DNA from: an uncultured Alphaproteobacteria bacterium
GTDB taxonomy: Bacteria; Pseudomonadota; Alphaproteobacteria; SP197
Length of the DNA: 64,000 bases
Assembly (NCBI GenBank): GCA_943787175.1
Contig: CALSLK010000023.1
Span: forward strand, 19,869-83,868
Direction of reading: 5' to 3'
Every line of letters starts with the position of its first letter. Within the stretch, counting starts at the first letter, position 1. The position numbers were made by a program, and so were the translations under genes. Positions 30,412-39,778 of the stretch are shown one piece after another. Under the pieces are notes generated by a model. It saw only the letters and a program-made list of their open reading frames with translations. It was not told where the DNA came from and searched no databases.

Positions 30412-31202
30412 ATGACTGCCCAGTCTGCGCACCGTCCCGAACCACATGATTCAAGCGCGGACGTGCCCGCATCGGCGTCATTGTTCCCGTCAGCAATTCC
30501 AACCTTGAACCCGACATGGCGATGATGCGCCCGGCCGGAGCATCAATCCATTTTCAGCGCGCCGGCGGCTATGACCTCGACAAGGTGCCGGACTCCGAGC
30601 AGATGCAGCAGTTCGCCGTGGCCTCGCTCGATCAGGTGCTCGATGACCTGTGCGCTGTGCGCCCCGACATCGTCCTTTACGGCTGCACGTCGGCCACGCT
30701 CTCCATGGGGCCGGACTATGACCGGGAATTCTGCGAACGCATTGAAGCACGCGCAGGTGTTCCCGCCATCACGGCAGCCGGCGCCCTGGTCGAGGCACTT
30801 GATGCGCTTGACGCCCATACCATCGGCTTCTGTTCGCCCTATACCGAGGAACTCAATCGTGAGGCCGCGGCCTTTCTGGGTGCCTGCGGGCGTCAGGTCA
30901 TCCAGTCGGCCTATATCGGCCAAGACCTCGGCAACTATGGCCAGGGCGACCTCAAACCCGATGCCGTTTTCGACCTGGGACGCCGTGCAAGTCATGACCG
31001 TGCAGATGCCGTTGTCATGTCCTGCACCGACATGCGTTCGGTCGAGGTGATCGAGGATCTGGAAGCCGAAACCGGCAAACCCTATGTCACCAGCAACCAG
31101 GCCATGATGTTTGTTGCAATCAGACGCCTGGGGCTCGACGGACAGGTGCCGGGACGGTTGGGCAGCGCAAAACCACAGCAGAACCTGAACGCGGCCCAGT
31201 AA
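30412..31202 (+). CDS. Asp/Glu racemase-superfamily protein (maleate isomerase / arylmalonate decarboxylase-like)
   Basis: About 260 residues with one shift near 30465. RIGVIVPVSNSNLEPDM at the start of the fold, the first cysteine in VLYGCTSATLSMGP and the second in VVMSCTDMRSVEVIE match the two-Cys family of racemases, maleate cis-trans isomerases and arylmalonate decarboxylases. Both catalytic cysteines are present, which favours an isomerase or racemase over the single-Cys decarboxylases. Last gene in the AEC/RidA/DUF2889 run; its stop abuts the convergent bolA stop. Confidence 0.8.
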
Positions 31203-31480
31203 TCAGGACGAAGCGATTTCGCCCGGCGTTTTTGCATCGATGTTCAGCGCGTGGATATCAGTCGCCATTTCGTGGGCCAGTGCCTTGTAGATCAGGCGCT
31301 GGCGGGCGATGCGGTTTGGCCTTCGAAGGCCGATGACACCACTTCGACACGGAAATGGCTTTCACCTTCTTCCCTGGCGCCGGCGTGACCGGCGTGGTGG
31401 TGGGATTCGTCGATCACCTCAAGACTGTCGGGTGCAAGGGCTGCTTCAAGTTTGGTTCTGATCGCTGTCGCCACACGCAT
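31203..31480 (-). CDS. bolA: BolA-family protein (one frameshift)
   Basis: About 92 residues. MRVATAIRTKLEAALAPDSLEVIDESHHHAGHAG and ESHFRVEVVSSAFEGQNRIARQRLIYKALAHEM form the compact BolA fold with its conserved His for cluster binding with monothiol glutaredoxins. A missing base near 31316 breaks the frame; repair gives the ending TDIHALNIDAKTPGEIASS. ATG at 31480. Divergent from the J-domain gene, an arrangement common in alphaproteobacteria. Probable role in Fe-S trafficking and stress. Confidence 0.9.
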
Positions 31481-31566
31481 GATTTTCTCCGGGTCCTGAC
31501 TGAATGCATAGGTGGCCCGCAAAGCCAGACCTTGCAAGGCACAATTGGCCTCCCCATACTCCGATC

Positions 31567-32169
31567 ATGGCCCGTTCACGTTCCCAATCTGCATTCGACA
31601 CGATCAATCAAGCCGATGTCACGCCTTGCGCATGGCCCGGGTGTTCGGAAACGGGCGAACACCGTGCGCCCAAGTCGCGCACGCAGATCAACGAATATCA
31701 GTATTTCTGCATCGACCACATCCGCGACTTCAACAAGTCCTGGAACTATTTCGAAGGCTGGAATCAGGACGAGATCGAGAACTATCAGCAGGCTGATCTC
31801 TCCTGGCACCGCAAGACCTGGCGACCGGACGAACACATGGTCAAGAGTCGTGCGTTCGGCGAGGCCTTCGTCAACGACAGCTTCAAGGATCCGTTCGGCT
31901 TTGCACGCGACGAACAGGGCGCTTCGGGGGCCAAGGCTCCGCCGACCCAGGATGCCGGAACGCTGGCTGAAGAACGCCGCGCACTCGACATTCTTGACCT
32001 GAAACACGGTGTTGAAGCCGATGAAATCAAACGGCGCTTCAAGGAAGAAGTGAAGTCCTGCCACCCGGACCTTAACGGCGGAGACAAGGATGCCGAGGAA
32101 CGTCTGCGCGACGTCATCTGGGCCTATCGCCGGCTAACGCAAACCGGCGCTCGAACAGGTGAAGGATAA
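31567..32169 (+). CDS. J-domain (DnaJ-like) protein
   Basis: 200 residues. An N-terminal region with Cys pair and YFCIDHIRDFNKSWNYFEGW is typical of an alphaproteobacterial DnaJ-related group. A C-terminal J-domain follows from about residue 137: LDILDLKHGVEADEIKRRFKEEVKSCHPDLNGGD, with the HPD motif intact. It may stimulate Hsp70 for a particular client. ATG at 31567. It lies between bolA and cobS, its usual neighbours in this class. Confidence 0.88.
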   Translation: MARSRSQSAFDTINQADVTPCAWPGCSETGEHRAPKSRTQINEYQYFCIDHIRDFNKSWNYFEGWNQDEIENYQQADLSWHRKTWRPDEHMVKSRAFGEAFVNDSFKDPFGFARDEQGASGAKAPPTQDAGTLAEERRALDILDLKHGVEADEIKRRFKEEVKSCHPDLNGGDKDAEERLRDVIWAYRRLTQTGARTGEG

Positions 32170-32328
32170 CGGCGGTTTCACGACTTGTGCGCGACCCAAA
32201 GGCCGTGCCAATGTAGCGCCGCTCCGAGCAGCCTGCTGATCTGATTTGTGTGGCTGCCGTAAACAATCATGGCGGTTCGGGAGTTCATCGGACCGCTTCC
32301 AGACATTCATTTAGAAGACGTGTGAGAG

Positions 32329-33331
32329 ATGGCGAAAGAATCCAGCGAAATTGCTCTGCTTCCCGAGGGTGCACCCGATACCACGGTGAACGCGAAAAAG
32401 GTCTTTGGCGTCGACACATCCATGAAGGTGCCGGCCTATTCCAAGCGCACCGAGCATGTGCCGGAAGTCGACGAATCCTATGTCTTCGACCCCCAGACGA
32501 CTCTGGCGATCCTTGCGGGCTTTGCCCACAACCGCCGCGTCATGATCCAGGGTTATCACGGCACCGGTAAATCGACCCATATCGAGCAGGTCGCCGCGCG
32601 CCTCAACTGGCCCTGTATCCGCGTCAACCTGGACAGTCACATCAGCCGTATCGATCTGATCGGCAAGGATGCCATCGTCCTGCGCGACGGCAAGCAGGTG
32701 ACCGAGTATCGCGAGGGCATCCTGCCCTGGGCGATCCAGCACCCGATTGCGCTTGTCTTTGACGAATATGATGCCGGTCGTCCCGACGTGATGTTCGTGA
32801 TCCAGCGCATTCTGGAAGTCCAGGGCAAGATGACCCTGCTTGACCAGAACAAGGTGATCCATCCCAATCCGTCGTTCCGTCTGTTCTCGACCGCCAACAC
32901 GGTGGGCCTGGGTGATACGACCGGCCTCTATCACGGCACCCAGCAGATCAACCAGGGTCAGATGGACCGTTGGTCCGTGTTTCGACGCTGAACTATCTGC
33001 GAGCATGCCGAGGAAGAAAAGATCATCCTGTCGAAGATGCCCGCGTATAGCGACAAGGAAGGCAAGGAGAAGATCAAGCAGATGGTCGCTGTCGCCGACC
33101 TGACCCGCGGTGCCTTCATGACCGGAGATATCTCCACCGTCATGTCCCCGCGTACCGTGATTACCTGGGCTGAGAACGCCGAGATCTTCGGACGATCTGG
33201 GTTTTGCCTTCCGCGTCACCTTCCTGAACAAGTGTGATGAAACCGAACGCAGCCAGATTGCCGAATTCTATCAGCGCTGCTTTGGCACGGAACTGCCTGA
33301 GTCGGTGGTTCTGCAATCGGCCGCACGCTAA
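32329..33331 (+). CDS. cobS: Aerobic cobaltochelatase, ATPase subunit CobS (frameshifted)
   Basis: About 333 residues. AAA+ subunit that with CobT drives cobalt insertion by CobN in the aerobic cobalamin route. Walker [10 protein letters not shown] near residue 84, Walker [13 protein letters not shown], sensor [11 protein letters not shown] and the late [14 protein letters not shown] are as expected. Short indels near 32985 and 33190. No cobN or other cob gene is in the window; in many alphaproteobacteria a lone cobS-cobT pair sits next to a J-domain gene. The pair may act with CobN elsewhere. Confidence 0.92.
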
Positions 33332-33343
33332 GGATTTACTGAC

Positions 33344-35224
33344 GTGAGTCGCGACGAGAACATCGTTGAACCGTTCAAGCGCGCCGTTGCCGGCACGATG
33401 CGGGCGATGTCGCGTGACGACGAGCTGGAGGTCAACTTTGGCGTCCAGGAGCCGTCCGTCAGTGGCCACAGCGCACAGCTGACCCAGCCGCCCCGCGAAC
33501 TTGATGCCCATACCGTGGCCATGACGCGTGGCGAGGCCGATGCTCTGGCCCTGAAGCTGCGCCACCATGACGCCAAGACCCACGCACGGCGCCGCCCGGT
33601 CGGTGAAATCGGCCGGGCCGTTTACGACGCGGTCGAAGATGCCCGCTGCGAGAGCCTGGGTTCCAACCGCATGAAGGGCGTTTCGGAAAACCTGGATGTC
33701 GTGATCGAAGACCGCTGCCGGGCCAAGGGCCTGCACCGGATTTCCGATCAGGATGAAGCACCGCTGGCCGATATCATGGGCCTGATCGTGCGCGAGAAAC
33801 TGACCGGCAAGGCACCGCCGCCATCGGCCCAACAGGCCGTCGACATGTCGCGCGCCTGGCTGGAATCCAAGATCGGCAGTGATCTTGAGAACCTCCATGA
33901 GGTGATCGAGGATCAGGAAGCCTTTGCCAAGAGCCTGCGCAAGCTGATCTCGCATCTGGAGCTTCCCGACGAGGAAACCGACCAGACCAACGAGCAGAGC
34001 GACCCCGATGCCGCCGACGATGAGAGTGATCCCGATCAGGCTGAAGGCGAGGCCGAGGGCGAATCAGGCGAGAGCGGCAGCGATGAAGACAGCGATGCCG
34101 ACAGCATGGACGAACAGGCCGCCGACGATGATGCCACGGCGGCTGATGCCGAGGATTCCGACGACGACCAAATGGTTCCTTCCGGCGCCGACGATCACCG
34201 ATCCCAGCGGGCGCATGCGTCGCCCCGAGGACATGTACGGCAACCGTCGCGAGACCGACCTACAAGGCCTATACCCAGGAGTTCGACGAGGTCGTCGACG
34301 CCCATGATCTCTGTGATCCCGAGGAACTGACCCGCCTGCGCGCCCAGTTGGACCAGCAGATTGCGCACCTGAAGGGTGTGACCTCAAAGCTTGCCAACCG
34401 GCTGCAGCGCAAGCTGATGGCCCAGCAGAACCGTTCCTGGGAGTACGACCTGGAAGAAGGCATGCTGGATCCAGCACGCCTGTCGCGCATCGTGATCGAT
34501 CCCATGGTGCCGCTTTCCTTCAAGATCGAACATGAGACCGATTTCCGCGATACCGTGGTCGTCCCTGCTGATCGACAACTCCGGCTCGATGCGCGGGCGT
34601 CCCATCGGCATTGCCGCGATGAGCGCCGATATCCTGGCTCAGACGCTGGAGCGTTGCGGCGTGAAGGTCGAAATTCTGGGCTTCACGACCCGCACCTGGA
34701 AGGGTGGCCGCAGCCGCGAGAAGTGGCTGTCCGACAGCAAGCCGACCAGTCCGGGACGTCTCAACGACCTGCGCCATATCGTCTACAAGGCAGCCGACGC
34801 GCCATGGCGCCGGGCGCGCAAGAGCCTGGGACTGATGCTGCGCGAGGGTCTGTTGAAGGAAAACATCGACGGTGAGGCCCTGCTCTGGGCCCATGACCGC
34901 CTGATTGGCCGCCCCGAACAGCGCAAGATCCTGATGGTGATCTCTGACGGTGCGCCGGTGGATGATTCAACCCTGTCGGTCAACTCCGGCAACTATCTGG
35001 AACGTCATCTGCGCGATGTCATCGGCTGGATCGAAGGCCTGTCACCGGTTGAGCTGATCGCCATCGGTATCGGCCATGACGTCACACGTTACTATCGCCG
35101 TGCGGTGACGCTGGTCGATGTGGAGCAGCTTGGCGGTACCGTGCTGGGTGAACTGGCTTCGCTCTTTGATGAAGAGACCCCAGCCATGCGGGCTGCTGCT
35201 GCACGCGGTAAACGCGCAGCCTGA
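33344..35224 (+). CDS. cobT: Aerobic cobaltochelatase subunit CobT (frameshifted)
   Basis: About 627 residues. N-terminal domain [23 protein letters not shown]...VNFG, a strongly acidic linker rich in Asp/Glu/Ser at about 33960-34180, and a C-terminal von Willebrand A domain with MIDAS motif [11 protein letters not shown] near 34573 and [12 protein letters not shown] near 34947. The acidic linker and VWA domain are known marks of CobT and of Mg-chelatase BchD. GTG start at 33344, 12 bases after cobS. Shifts near 34180, 34258 and 34558. It partners CobS. Confidence 0.92.
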
Positions 35225-35239
35225 TCCCGAAGGCACCCT

Positions 35240-35917
35240 TCAGGGATGCTTGCTTTTGAGGAACCTGAGTTGCCCTTCCAGGCCCAGAATCTGGGTCTGC
35301 ACGCCAAGCTCGAATTCCCGTTGGGGGTCCGTGTTGATCATGATCGGCTTGAGTGACCGTGTGACGGGATAGGCTCCCCGTTCGAGTGCACTGTCCAGGT
35401 CCAGGCGGTCTTCCTGATCGAACTTGCCGGTCCAACCGGTCAGATCCGCCCAGGCAGAACTTTCAACATGGGACATGAGCAGGCGCGCGAAGTAGACCGT
35501 GCTTGTGTCATCGAAGCCGGCATCCCGTAATGCGGCGTGAAAGGCTTCGTGCAGGCTCAGTTCGTCTTCGGCCCACTGTTCGTGCTCGACATAGACCAGA
35601 AACGCACCTGGATGTTTGTGGGCGAGATTGCGGAACGCGTGACACAAGGCGGTGATGCGCTGCTGCCAGGTTCCCTCCCGCGGCGGCAGTTCACATTCCT
35701 TCAGGAATTGGCCGACGACCGCATGCAACAGAGCACTTTTGCCGGAGACATAGTGATAGATCGCCATCGGATCGACACCCAGCTCACGTGCAAGCCTGCG
35801 CATGGTGAGATTGCCACCGGGGTCGCCATCGAGCAGCGCCATCGCGGTTTCAACGATCCGGTCGTGCGATAGATTGGTGCGTGTTGTAATGGCCTGCTCC
35901 GGATTGACGCTTGACAT
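35240..35917 (-). CDS. TetR-family repressor, divergent from amine oxidase
   Basis: 225 residues. Helix-turn-helix LTMRRLARELGVDPMAIYHYVSGKSALLHAVV, then a TetR_C-type ligand domain (GTWQQRITALCHAFRNLAHKHPGAFLVYV). A sister of the regulator at 37310-37933 with the same domain architecture (WQxRxxALCHAxRxLAHxHPG). The ATG at 35917 lies on the first of two 15-bp palindromes that separate it from the oxidase gene, so autorepression and control of the oxidase are very likely. Confidence 0.9.
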   Translation of the reverse strand: MSSVNPEQAITTRTNLSHDRIVETAMALLDGDPGGNLTMRRLARELGVDPMAIYHYVSGKSALLHAVVGQFLKECELPPREGTWQQRITALCHAFRNLAHKHPGAFLVYVEHEQWAEDELSLHEAFHAALRDAGFDDTSTVYFARLLMSHVESSAWADLTGWTGKFDQEDRLDLDSALERGAYPVTRSLKPIMINTDPQREFELGVQTQILGLEGQLRFLKSKHP

Positions 35918-35938
35918 TCTACACAGTAGAAATATTCT
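35911..35938 (+). promoter_or_regulatory. Promoter of the amine oxidase gene
   Basis: TTGACA at 35911-35916, 16-base spacer, TATTCT at 35933-35938. A transcript would begin near 35945, with the GGAGAG ribosome site at 35955-35960 and ATG at 35965. The two operators cover the spacer and the -10/start region. Confidence 0.6.
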
Positions 35939-35949
35939 ACGCTGTAGAA
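35917..35949. promoter_or_regulatory. Twin palindromic operators TTCTAC-N3-GTAGAA
   Basis: Two perfect 6-bp half-site palindromes, TTCTACACAGTAGAA (35917-35931) and TTCTACGCTGTAGAA (35935-35949), centres 18 bp apart, so on about the same face of the helix. They overlap the -35/-10 spacer and start site of the oxidase and the start codon of the TetR gene. This is the expected layout for cooperative binding of two TetR dimers. Confidence 0.8.
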
Positions 35950-35964
35950 ATTATGGAGAGAGAC

Positions 35965-37308
35965 ATGACCACGTTCAAGACCCCCACGCTTAGCCGCCGT
36001 GCTTTTGTTGGCGGCGTCACCGCCGGCTTGCTGACGCCGGGTTTTGCCGCCTATGCCCAGCTTCCCAGCAACCCTGATGTGGTCGTGATCGGCGCAGGTG
36101 CAGCTGGTCTGGCAGCGACCCGGGAACTGATGGACCGTGGTCTCGAGGTCGTCATGATCGAGGCCGATGGCCGCATTGGTGGCCGCGCCTACACCGACAT
36201 GACCACCTTTGGTGTGCCCTATGACGTCGGCGCCCATTGGCTGCACGCTGATTCAGCCAACCCGTACAACCGTTACGGCAGGGACAACGGCTTCACGATC
36301 TATCCCGCCAAAGACGAATGGCGTTACTTCGACAAGAACAACAACGAAGTCAGCGAAGACGAAGGCGACAAGATCTGGGATGACCTCAGCGACATGTATC
36401 GAGCCATCGGGCGAGCTTCCGACGGCGGCCGCGACATCTCCGCCGCCGAAGCGACCAGCTCGGTCACGGGCCCCTGGGCGGCCACAGCGGCCTTCAACAT
36501 TGGCCCCTGGAGCATGGCCAAAGACATGACGGATTTTTCCACCTCAGACTGGTGGAACACACCCGATGCCGGCCCCGACTGGTTCTGCACGGAGGGTTTT
36601 GGCACGCTGGTCGCCCATTATGGTGCCGGAATTCCGGTTTCGCTTAACACCAAGGCGACCAAAATCGACTGGAGTGGCGACGGTGTCACCGTTGAAACCA
36701 ATCAGGGTACGATCAGCGCCAAGGCCGTGATCGTCACAGTCTCCACGGGCGTTCTGGCAGCCGGGGACATCGAGTTTTCCCCTGCCCTGCCTGACAACAA
36801 GCAGCAGTCGTTCAGCGATATCTCCATGGGCACCTACAACCACATCGCCCTGCAGTTCTCAAAAGACGTCTTCGAGATGGGCAATGACGGGTACCTGATC
36901 TATCAGGTGGCCGATGACGGCAAGGCCTTCGGCACGCTTTCCAATGCCGGCGGCCACGGCCTGGCCTATTGCGATGTCGGTGGCTCCTGGGCCACCGAAC
37001 TGGAGCAGCAATCCGTCGAGGCGCGCATCGATTATGCCCTGTCCAAGCTGCGTGACCTGCTGGGCAGCGACATCGACCAGGCCTTCATCAAGGGTGATGC
37101 CACATCCTGGGGCCAGAACCCTTTGACCCGTGGCTCCTATGCCTCAGCCGAACCCGGCGCCTATCGCATGCGTCAGGTCCTGCGCAACAGCGTCGGCGAC
37201 CGCATCTTCTTTGCCGGTGAAGCCTGCCACCCCAGCCAGTGGGCCACGGTCGCCGGTGCCCATCTCTCGGGCCAGAGCGTTGCCAGCAACGTCGCCAGGG
37301 AACTCTAG
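35965..37308 (+). CDS. Tat-type exported flavin amine oxidase
   Basis: 447 residues. Twin-arginine signal SRRAFVGGVTAGLL (Arg11, Arg12) with likely cleavage after AYA near residue 31. FAD dinucleotide motif VIGAGAAGLAATREL from residue 41, GGRAYT and DVGAHWLH of the amine oxidase family, and the C-terminal FAD clamp FFAGEACHPSQWATVAGAHLSGQ. Homologues oxidise polyamines, aromatic amines or amino acids. Export in folded, flavin-loaded form fits Tat. GGAGAG sits 5 bases before this ATG, so the longer in-frame start is unlikely. Flanked by two related TetR genes. Confidence 0.9.
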   Translation: MTTFKTPTLSRRAFVGGVTAGLLTPGFAAYAQLPSNPDVVVIGAGAAGLAATRELMDRGLEVVMIEADGRIGGRAYTDMTTFGVPYDVGAHWLHADSANPYNRYGRDNGFTIYPAKDEWRYFDKNNNEVSEDEGDKIWDDLSDMYRAIGRASDGGRDISAAEATSSVTGPWAATAAFNIGPWSMAKDMTDFSTSDWWNTPDAGPDWFCTEGFGTLVAHYGAGIPVSLNTKATKIDWSGDGVTVETNQGTISAKAVIVTVSTGVLAAGDIEFSPALPDNKQQSFSDISMGTYNHIALQFSKDVFEMGNDGYLIYQVADDGKAFGTLSNAGGHGLAYCDVGGSWATELEQQSVEARIDYALSKLRDLLGSDIDQAFIKGDATSWGQNPLTRGSYASAEPGAYRMRQVLRNSVGDRIFFAGEACHPSQWATVAGAHLSGQSVASNVAREL

Positions 37309-37309
37309 A

Positions 37310-37933
37310 TCAGACTGACCGTTCGGCCTCAAGGCCGCGCAGTAGTACATCGAGACCAAACGCGAACTCATCGTCGACATCCATTTTTGCGATGTCGGCG
37401 ATGAGCGCCTCGCTAACCGGGAAGCTGCCGCCTTCAAGGCTTTTGGCCAACAACTCGCTGTCCTCGGGTGCCATCCATCCGGTGATCTCCTCGATGGCGA
37501 AGGTCTCGACATAGGCAAAGAGCAAGCGCACAGCCCGGACATTGGTTTTGGACGAGAAGCCGCCATCCCGGAGCGCGGCATAGAAGGCCTCGTAAACATG
37601 ATGCTCGGCCGGAACCCAGTCTTCAAAGGAAACGTAAACCTGAAAGCAGCCTGGGTGACGATGCGCCAGATCACGCAGGGCGTGACACAGGGCACGCACC
37701 CTGATCTGCCAGCTTCCCTGCGGCTGGGGTAGCGTACAATCACGCATCAACGCTTCCAGGACCGCCTGCATCAGCGCCTTGCGGTTGGGGATATGGTGGT
37801 AAAGCGCCATGGGATCGGCATCGAGCTCAGCAGCAAGACGGCGCATGCTAAAGCCCTTCTCGCCATCCCGGTCGAGCATGACCATCGCGGCATCCACGAT
37901 ACGCTGCTGTGAAAGACTGCCGCGTTGCGCCAT
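37310..37933 (-). CDS. TetR-family regulator (paralogue of the one at 35240-35917)
   Basis: 207 residues from the ATG at 37933. Helix-turn-helix FSMRRLAAELDADPMALYHHIPNRKALMQAVL, and a ligand half similar to the other TetR (GSWQIRVRALCHALRDLAHRHPGCFQVYV). Convergent with the oxidase: stops are 1 base apart. Upstream are two direct copies of GTCAGGCTRTC (37950-37960, 37965-37975), possible binding or promoter elements. The two regulators sandwich the oxidase, suggesting a local duplication with divergent ligands or targets. Confidence 0.88.
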   Translation of the reverse strand: MAQRGSLSQQRIVDAAMVMLDRDGEKGFSMRRLAAELDADPMALYHHIPNRKALMQAVLEALMRDCTLPQPQGSWQIRVRALCHALRDLAHRHPGCFQVYVSFEDWVPAEHHVYEAFYAALRDGGFSSKTNVRAVRLLFAYVETFAIEEITGWMAPEDSELLAKSLEGGSFPVSEALIADIAKMDVDDEFAFGLDVLLRGLEAERSV

Positions 37934-38028
37934 CAACTCTGCTCCCGGTGTCAGGCTGTCTACGGTCAGGCTATCTCACGCTGCAGAGGGAAGTTCAACA
38001 ATGCGCCCTTGCGGCCCGGGCTTGAGCA

Positions 38029-38562
38029 TCAGTAACCATCGACAAGGTCCCGGCGATGATCATAGGTGGTGCCGATGACGATCACATACATAGAACCGGG
38101 CGAGCTCGTGGCTCGCATCTCCCGGTCTCTACTCTTGGTCCAGGGCACCAGATAACCCTCCAATCTGGCACAGGATATCGGAGGGCTTTGAAAGGGTTGG
38201 GGGCCATCTTCGTCTTCAATCAACTGCACAGCGCCTTTGAGATAGTTCCCGAACCCTGGACTGATCGTGTAGTACAGAGGCACACGCACTTCGACCTGAT
38301 GCTCTTCGTTAAGACGCATGGCAGCCGGATTCTTGAAGCGCCCAAGATAATCCAGCAATCCCTGAGCTAGGGTCGGTGTCATTTCACCTTCCAGGTCGTA
38401 GACACGATGGCGATTCGATTCGAGCACGCATTGCGGCGGCACAACAATCCACCCACGGAGATACCAGACGTAATCGACAAACACCCAAAGAGCGAAACAC
38501 AGCACGAGAACTCTGGCGATGATTGCGCAAAGTTCTCCGAACGTCTCAGGATATCGGGTCAT
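38029..38562 (-). CDS. Unknown membrane-anchored protein, second gene of a two-gene operon
   Basis: 177 residues. A single membrane segment at about residues 11-36 (ELCAIIARVLVLCFALWVFVDYVWYL) is followed by a domain of about 140 residues, probably periplasmic, with two Cys (VPPQC near 46, ISCARLEG) that could form a disulfide. No known motif recognised. The start overlaps the end of the 380-residue gene upstream by 4 bases (ATGA), so the products should be made together. By position it could be an immunity or partner protein of the upstream product; this is inference. Confidence 0.65.
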   Translation of the reverse strand: MTRYPETFGELCAIIARVLVLCFALWVFVDYVWYLRGWIVVPPQCVLESNRHRVYDLEGEMTPTLAQGLLDYLGRFKNPAAMRLNEEHQVEVRVPLYYTISPGFGNYLKGAVQLIEDEDGPQPFQSPPISCARLEGYLVPWTKSRDREMRATSSPGSMYVIVIGTTYDHRRDLVDGY

Positions 38563-39701
38563 TCGCCGACCAGCCGCAAGCTGAAGGGCTGCGGTTTGCC
38601 GTTGACCAAGTGAATTGTGGCCTCAACTGGTTTTCGCCAGGTCGTTGTCACGACCCTGAAGGGCTTGGCTGGGCCATCCGTTTCCAGCAGATCAAGTCCG
38701 ATGACCTGGCCCAGTGCAAAATCATAACGGTCGGTGACGCGGAAATCGATGAAGCCCGACACGTCGATTCTATTTCCTTGACGCTCGAGGATCAGATAGC
38801 CGAAGCCTTGTAAAGTCCCGCCACCAATGGAGACTTGGGCCTCGCTGAGTACCTCTCCAAATCGGCCGTCGTCGCCAGCACCTTTAAAAACCTTTTCCCA
38901 AAGAACCCGCTGCTCCAACGGATCAGGCGGTCCGAACGGACGCCCGCCGACCACGATCCGGTCGCCATCCCGCATGTTCAATGTCGGGCTGCCGAAGGTC
39001 GTATCCGGCAGATCGCCAGCAAGCCATTCCTGGTAAAAGCCAACAACATCCGGCTCTGCTATGCGAACGCCTCCATAATCTTGAACGATTTCGCCAGGGA
39101 TCGTCATGGGCCCTCCCGAGCCTTCTAGATAGTGGCGAAGGAGGCCTGCCGCTGTATCGTACCCGGCAGCATCGAACGCTGTTAAAACCCGGCGGGCATC
39201 ACTCGCGGCCTGACGGCGAAGCGCTTCGTTTTCCATGGTGTCGAGATCGTCGTCTGTTGGATCGAAGAGTTCGACACCCTTGTCGCCGGACCGATTGCCG
39301 GCTTGCCGTAACCGGACTCCGTTGAATTGGCGCAACAGGGCCCGATCATGTTCGGCCTGGTTACCCACTTGCTCTTTGTCCGCCAGAACAGGGCTGCCTG
39401 GCTTGGCGGCCCGGCGCCCAGCATCAGACCCGGCTCTATCGGCGGACGAAACGGGCATCGAAAGCAGGGATCGCCCGTGCGTTCGCGTCTGCGCGGGCGC
39501 GCCATCATCTCTGGATCCGGGCTTGCCGGCGCTTGAGTGTATCCTTGGCGCCTCCCGGGACGGCTCGAACTGCTCGACCGTCGTTGCGTGGAGTTCCGGT
39601 GGTCCGATGCGAAAGCCCTGCGGGGGACTGTCCGGGCTGTCGTAAACGCGCTGGAACTGGCGGCGGACATGGGCGCGGTAGTCGGGGCGGCGATGTTGCA
39701 T
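38559..39701 (-). CDS. Unknown 380-residue protein with effector-like C-terminal domain
   Basis: The N-terminal 130 residues are polar, rich in Pro, Ser, Arg and Asp and look disordered. Residues about 150-200 are helical (RRVLTAFDAAGYDTAAGLLRHYLEG). The C-terminal part is beta-rich: GGGTLQGFGYLILERQGN, IDVSGFIDFRVT, then DRYDF at 324-328 and GPAKPF. No signal peptide. The DxYD core recalls the colicin M active site (DxYD-x5-HR), but the HR pair is absent, so this is only a hint. AGGAG stands 6 bases before the ATG at 39701. A GTTC-N7-GTTC box lies 63 bases upstream. Function unknown; bacteriocin-like or secreted effector is one reading. Confidence 0.65.
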   Translation of the reverse strand: MQHRRPDYRAHVRRQFQRVYDSPDSPPQGFRIGPPELHATTVEQFEPSREAPRIHSSAGKPGSRDDGAPAQTRTHGRSLLSMPVSSADRAGSDAGRRAAKPGSPVLADKEQVGNQAEHDRALLRQFNGVRLRQAGNRSGDKGVELFDPTDDDLDTMENEALRRQAASDARRVLTAFDAAGYDTAAGLLRHYLEGSGGPMTIPGEIVQDYGGVRIAEPDVVGFYQEWLAGDLPDTTFGSPTLNMRDGDRIVVGGRPFGPPDPLEQRVLWEKVFKGAGDDGRFGEVLSEAQVSIGGGTLQGFGYLILERQGNRIDVSGFIDFRVTDRYDFALGQVIGLDLLETDGPAKPFRVVTTTWRKPVEATIHLVNGKPQPFSLRLVGE

Positions 39702-39763
39702 GGGATCTCCTCATGAGCATTTGCGTCATGAAGATCCGGATTCATGGTTGTAGCAAGAATTTT

Positions 39764-39778
39764 GTTCATTTTTTGTTC
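39764..39778. promoter_or_regulatory. LexA-type SOS box GTTC-N7-GTTC
   Basis: GTTCATTTTTTGTTC fits the alphaproteobacterial LexA consensus GTTC-N7-GTTC exactly, with an A/T-rich centre as in known sites. It lies in the intergenic region upstream of the minus-strand operon 39701-38029. Eight fixed bases occur about twice per 64 kb on two strands by chance, so position matters more than the match alone. Confidence 0.5.
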
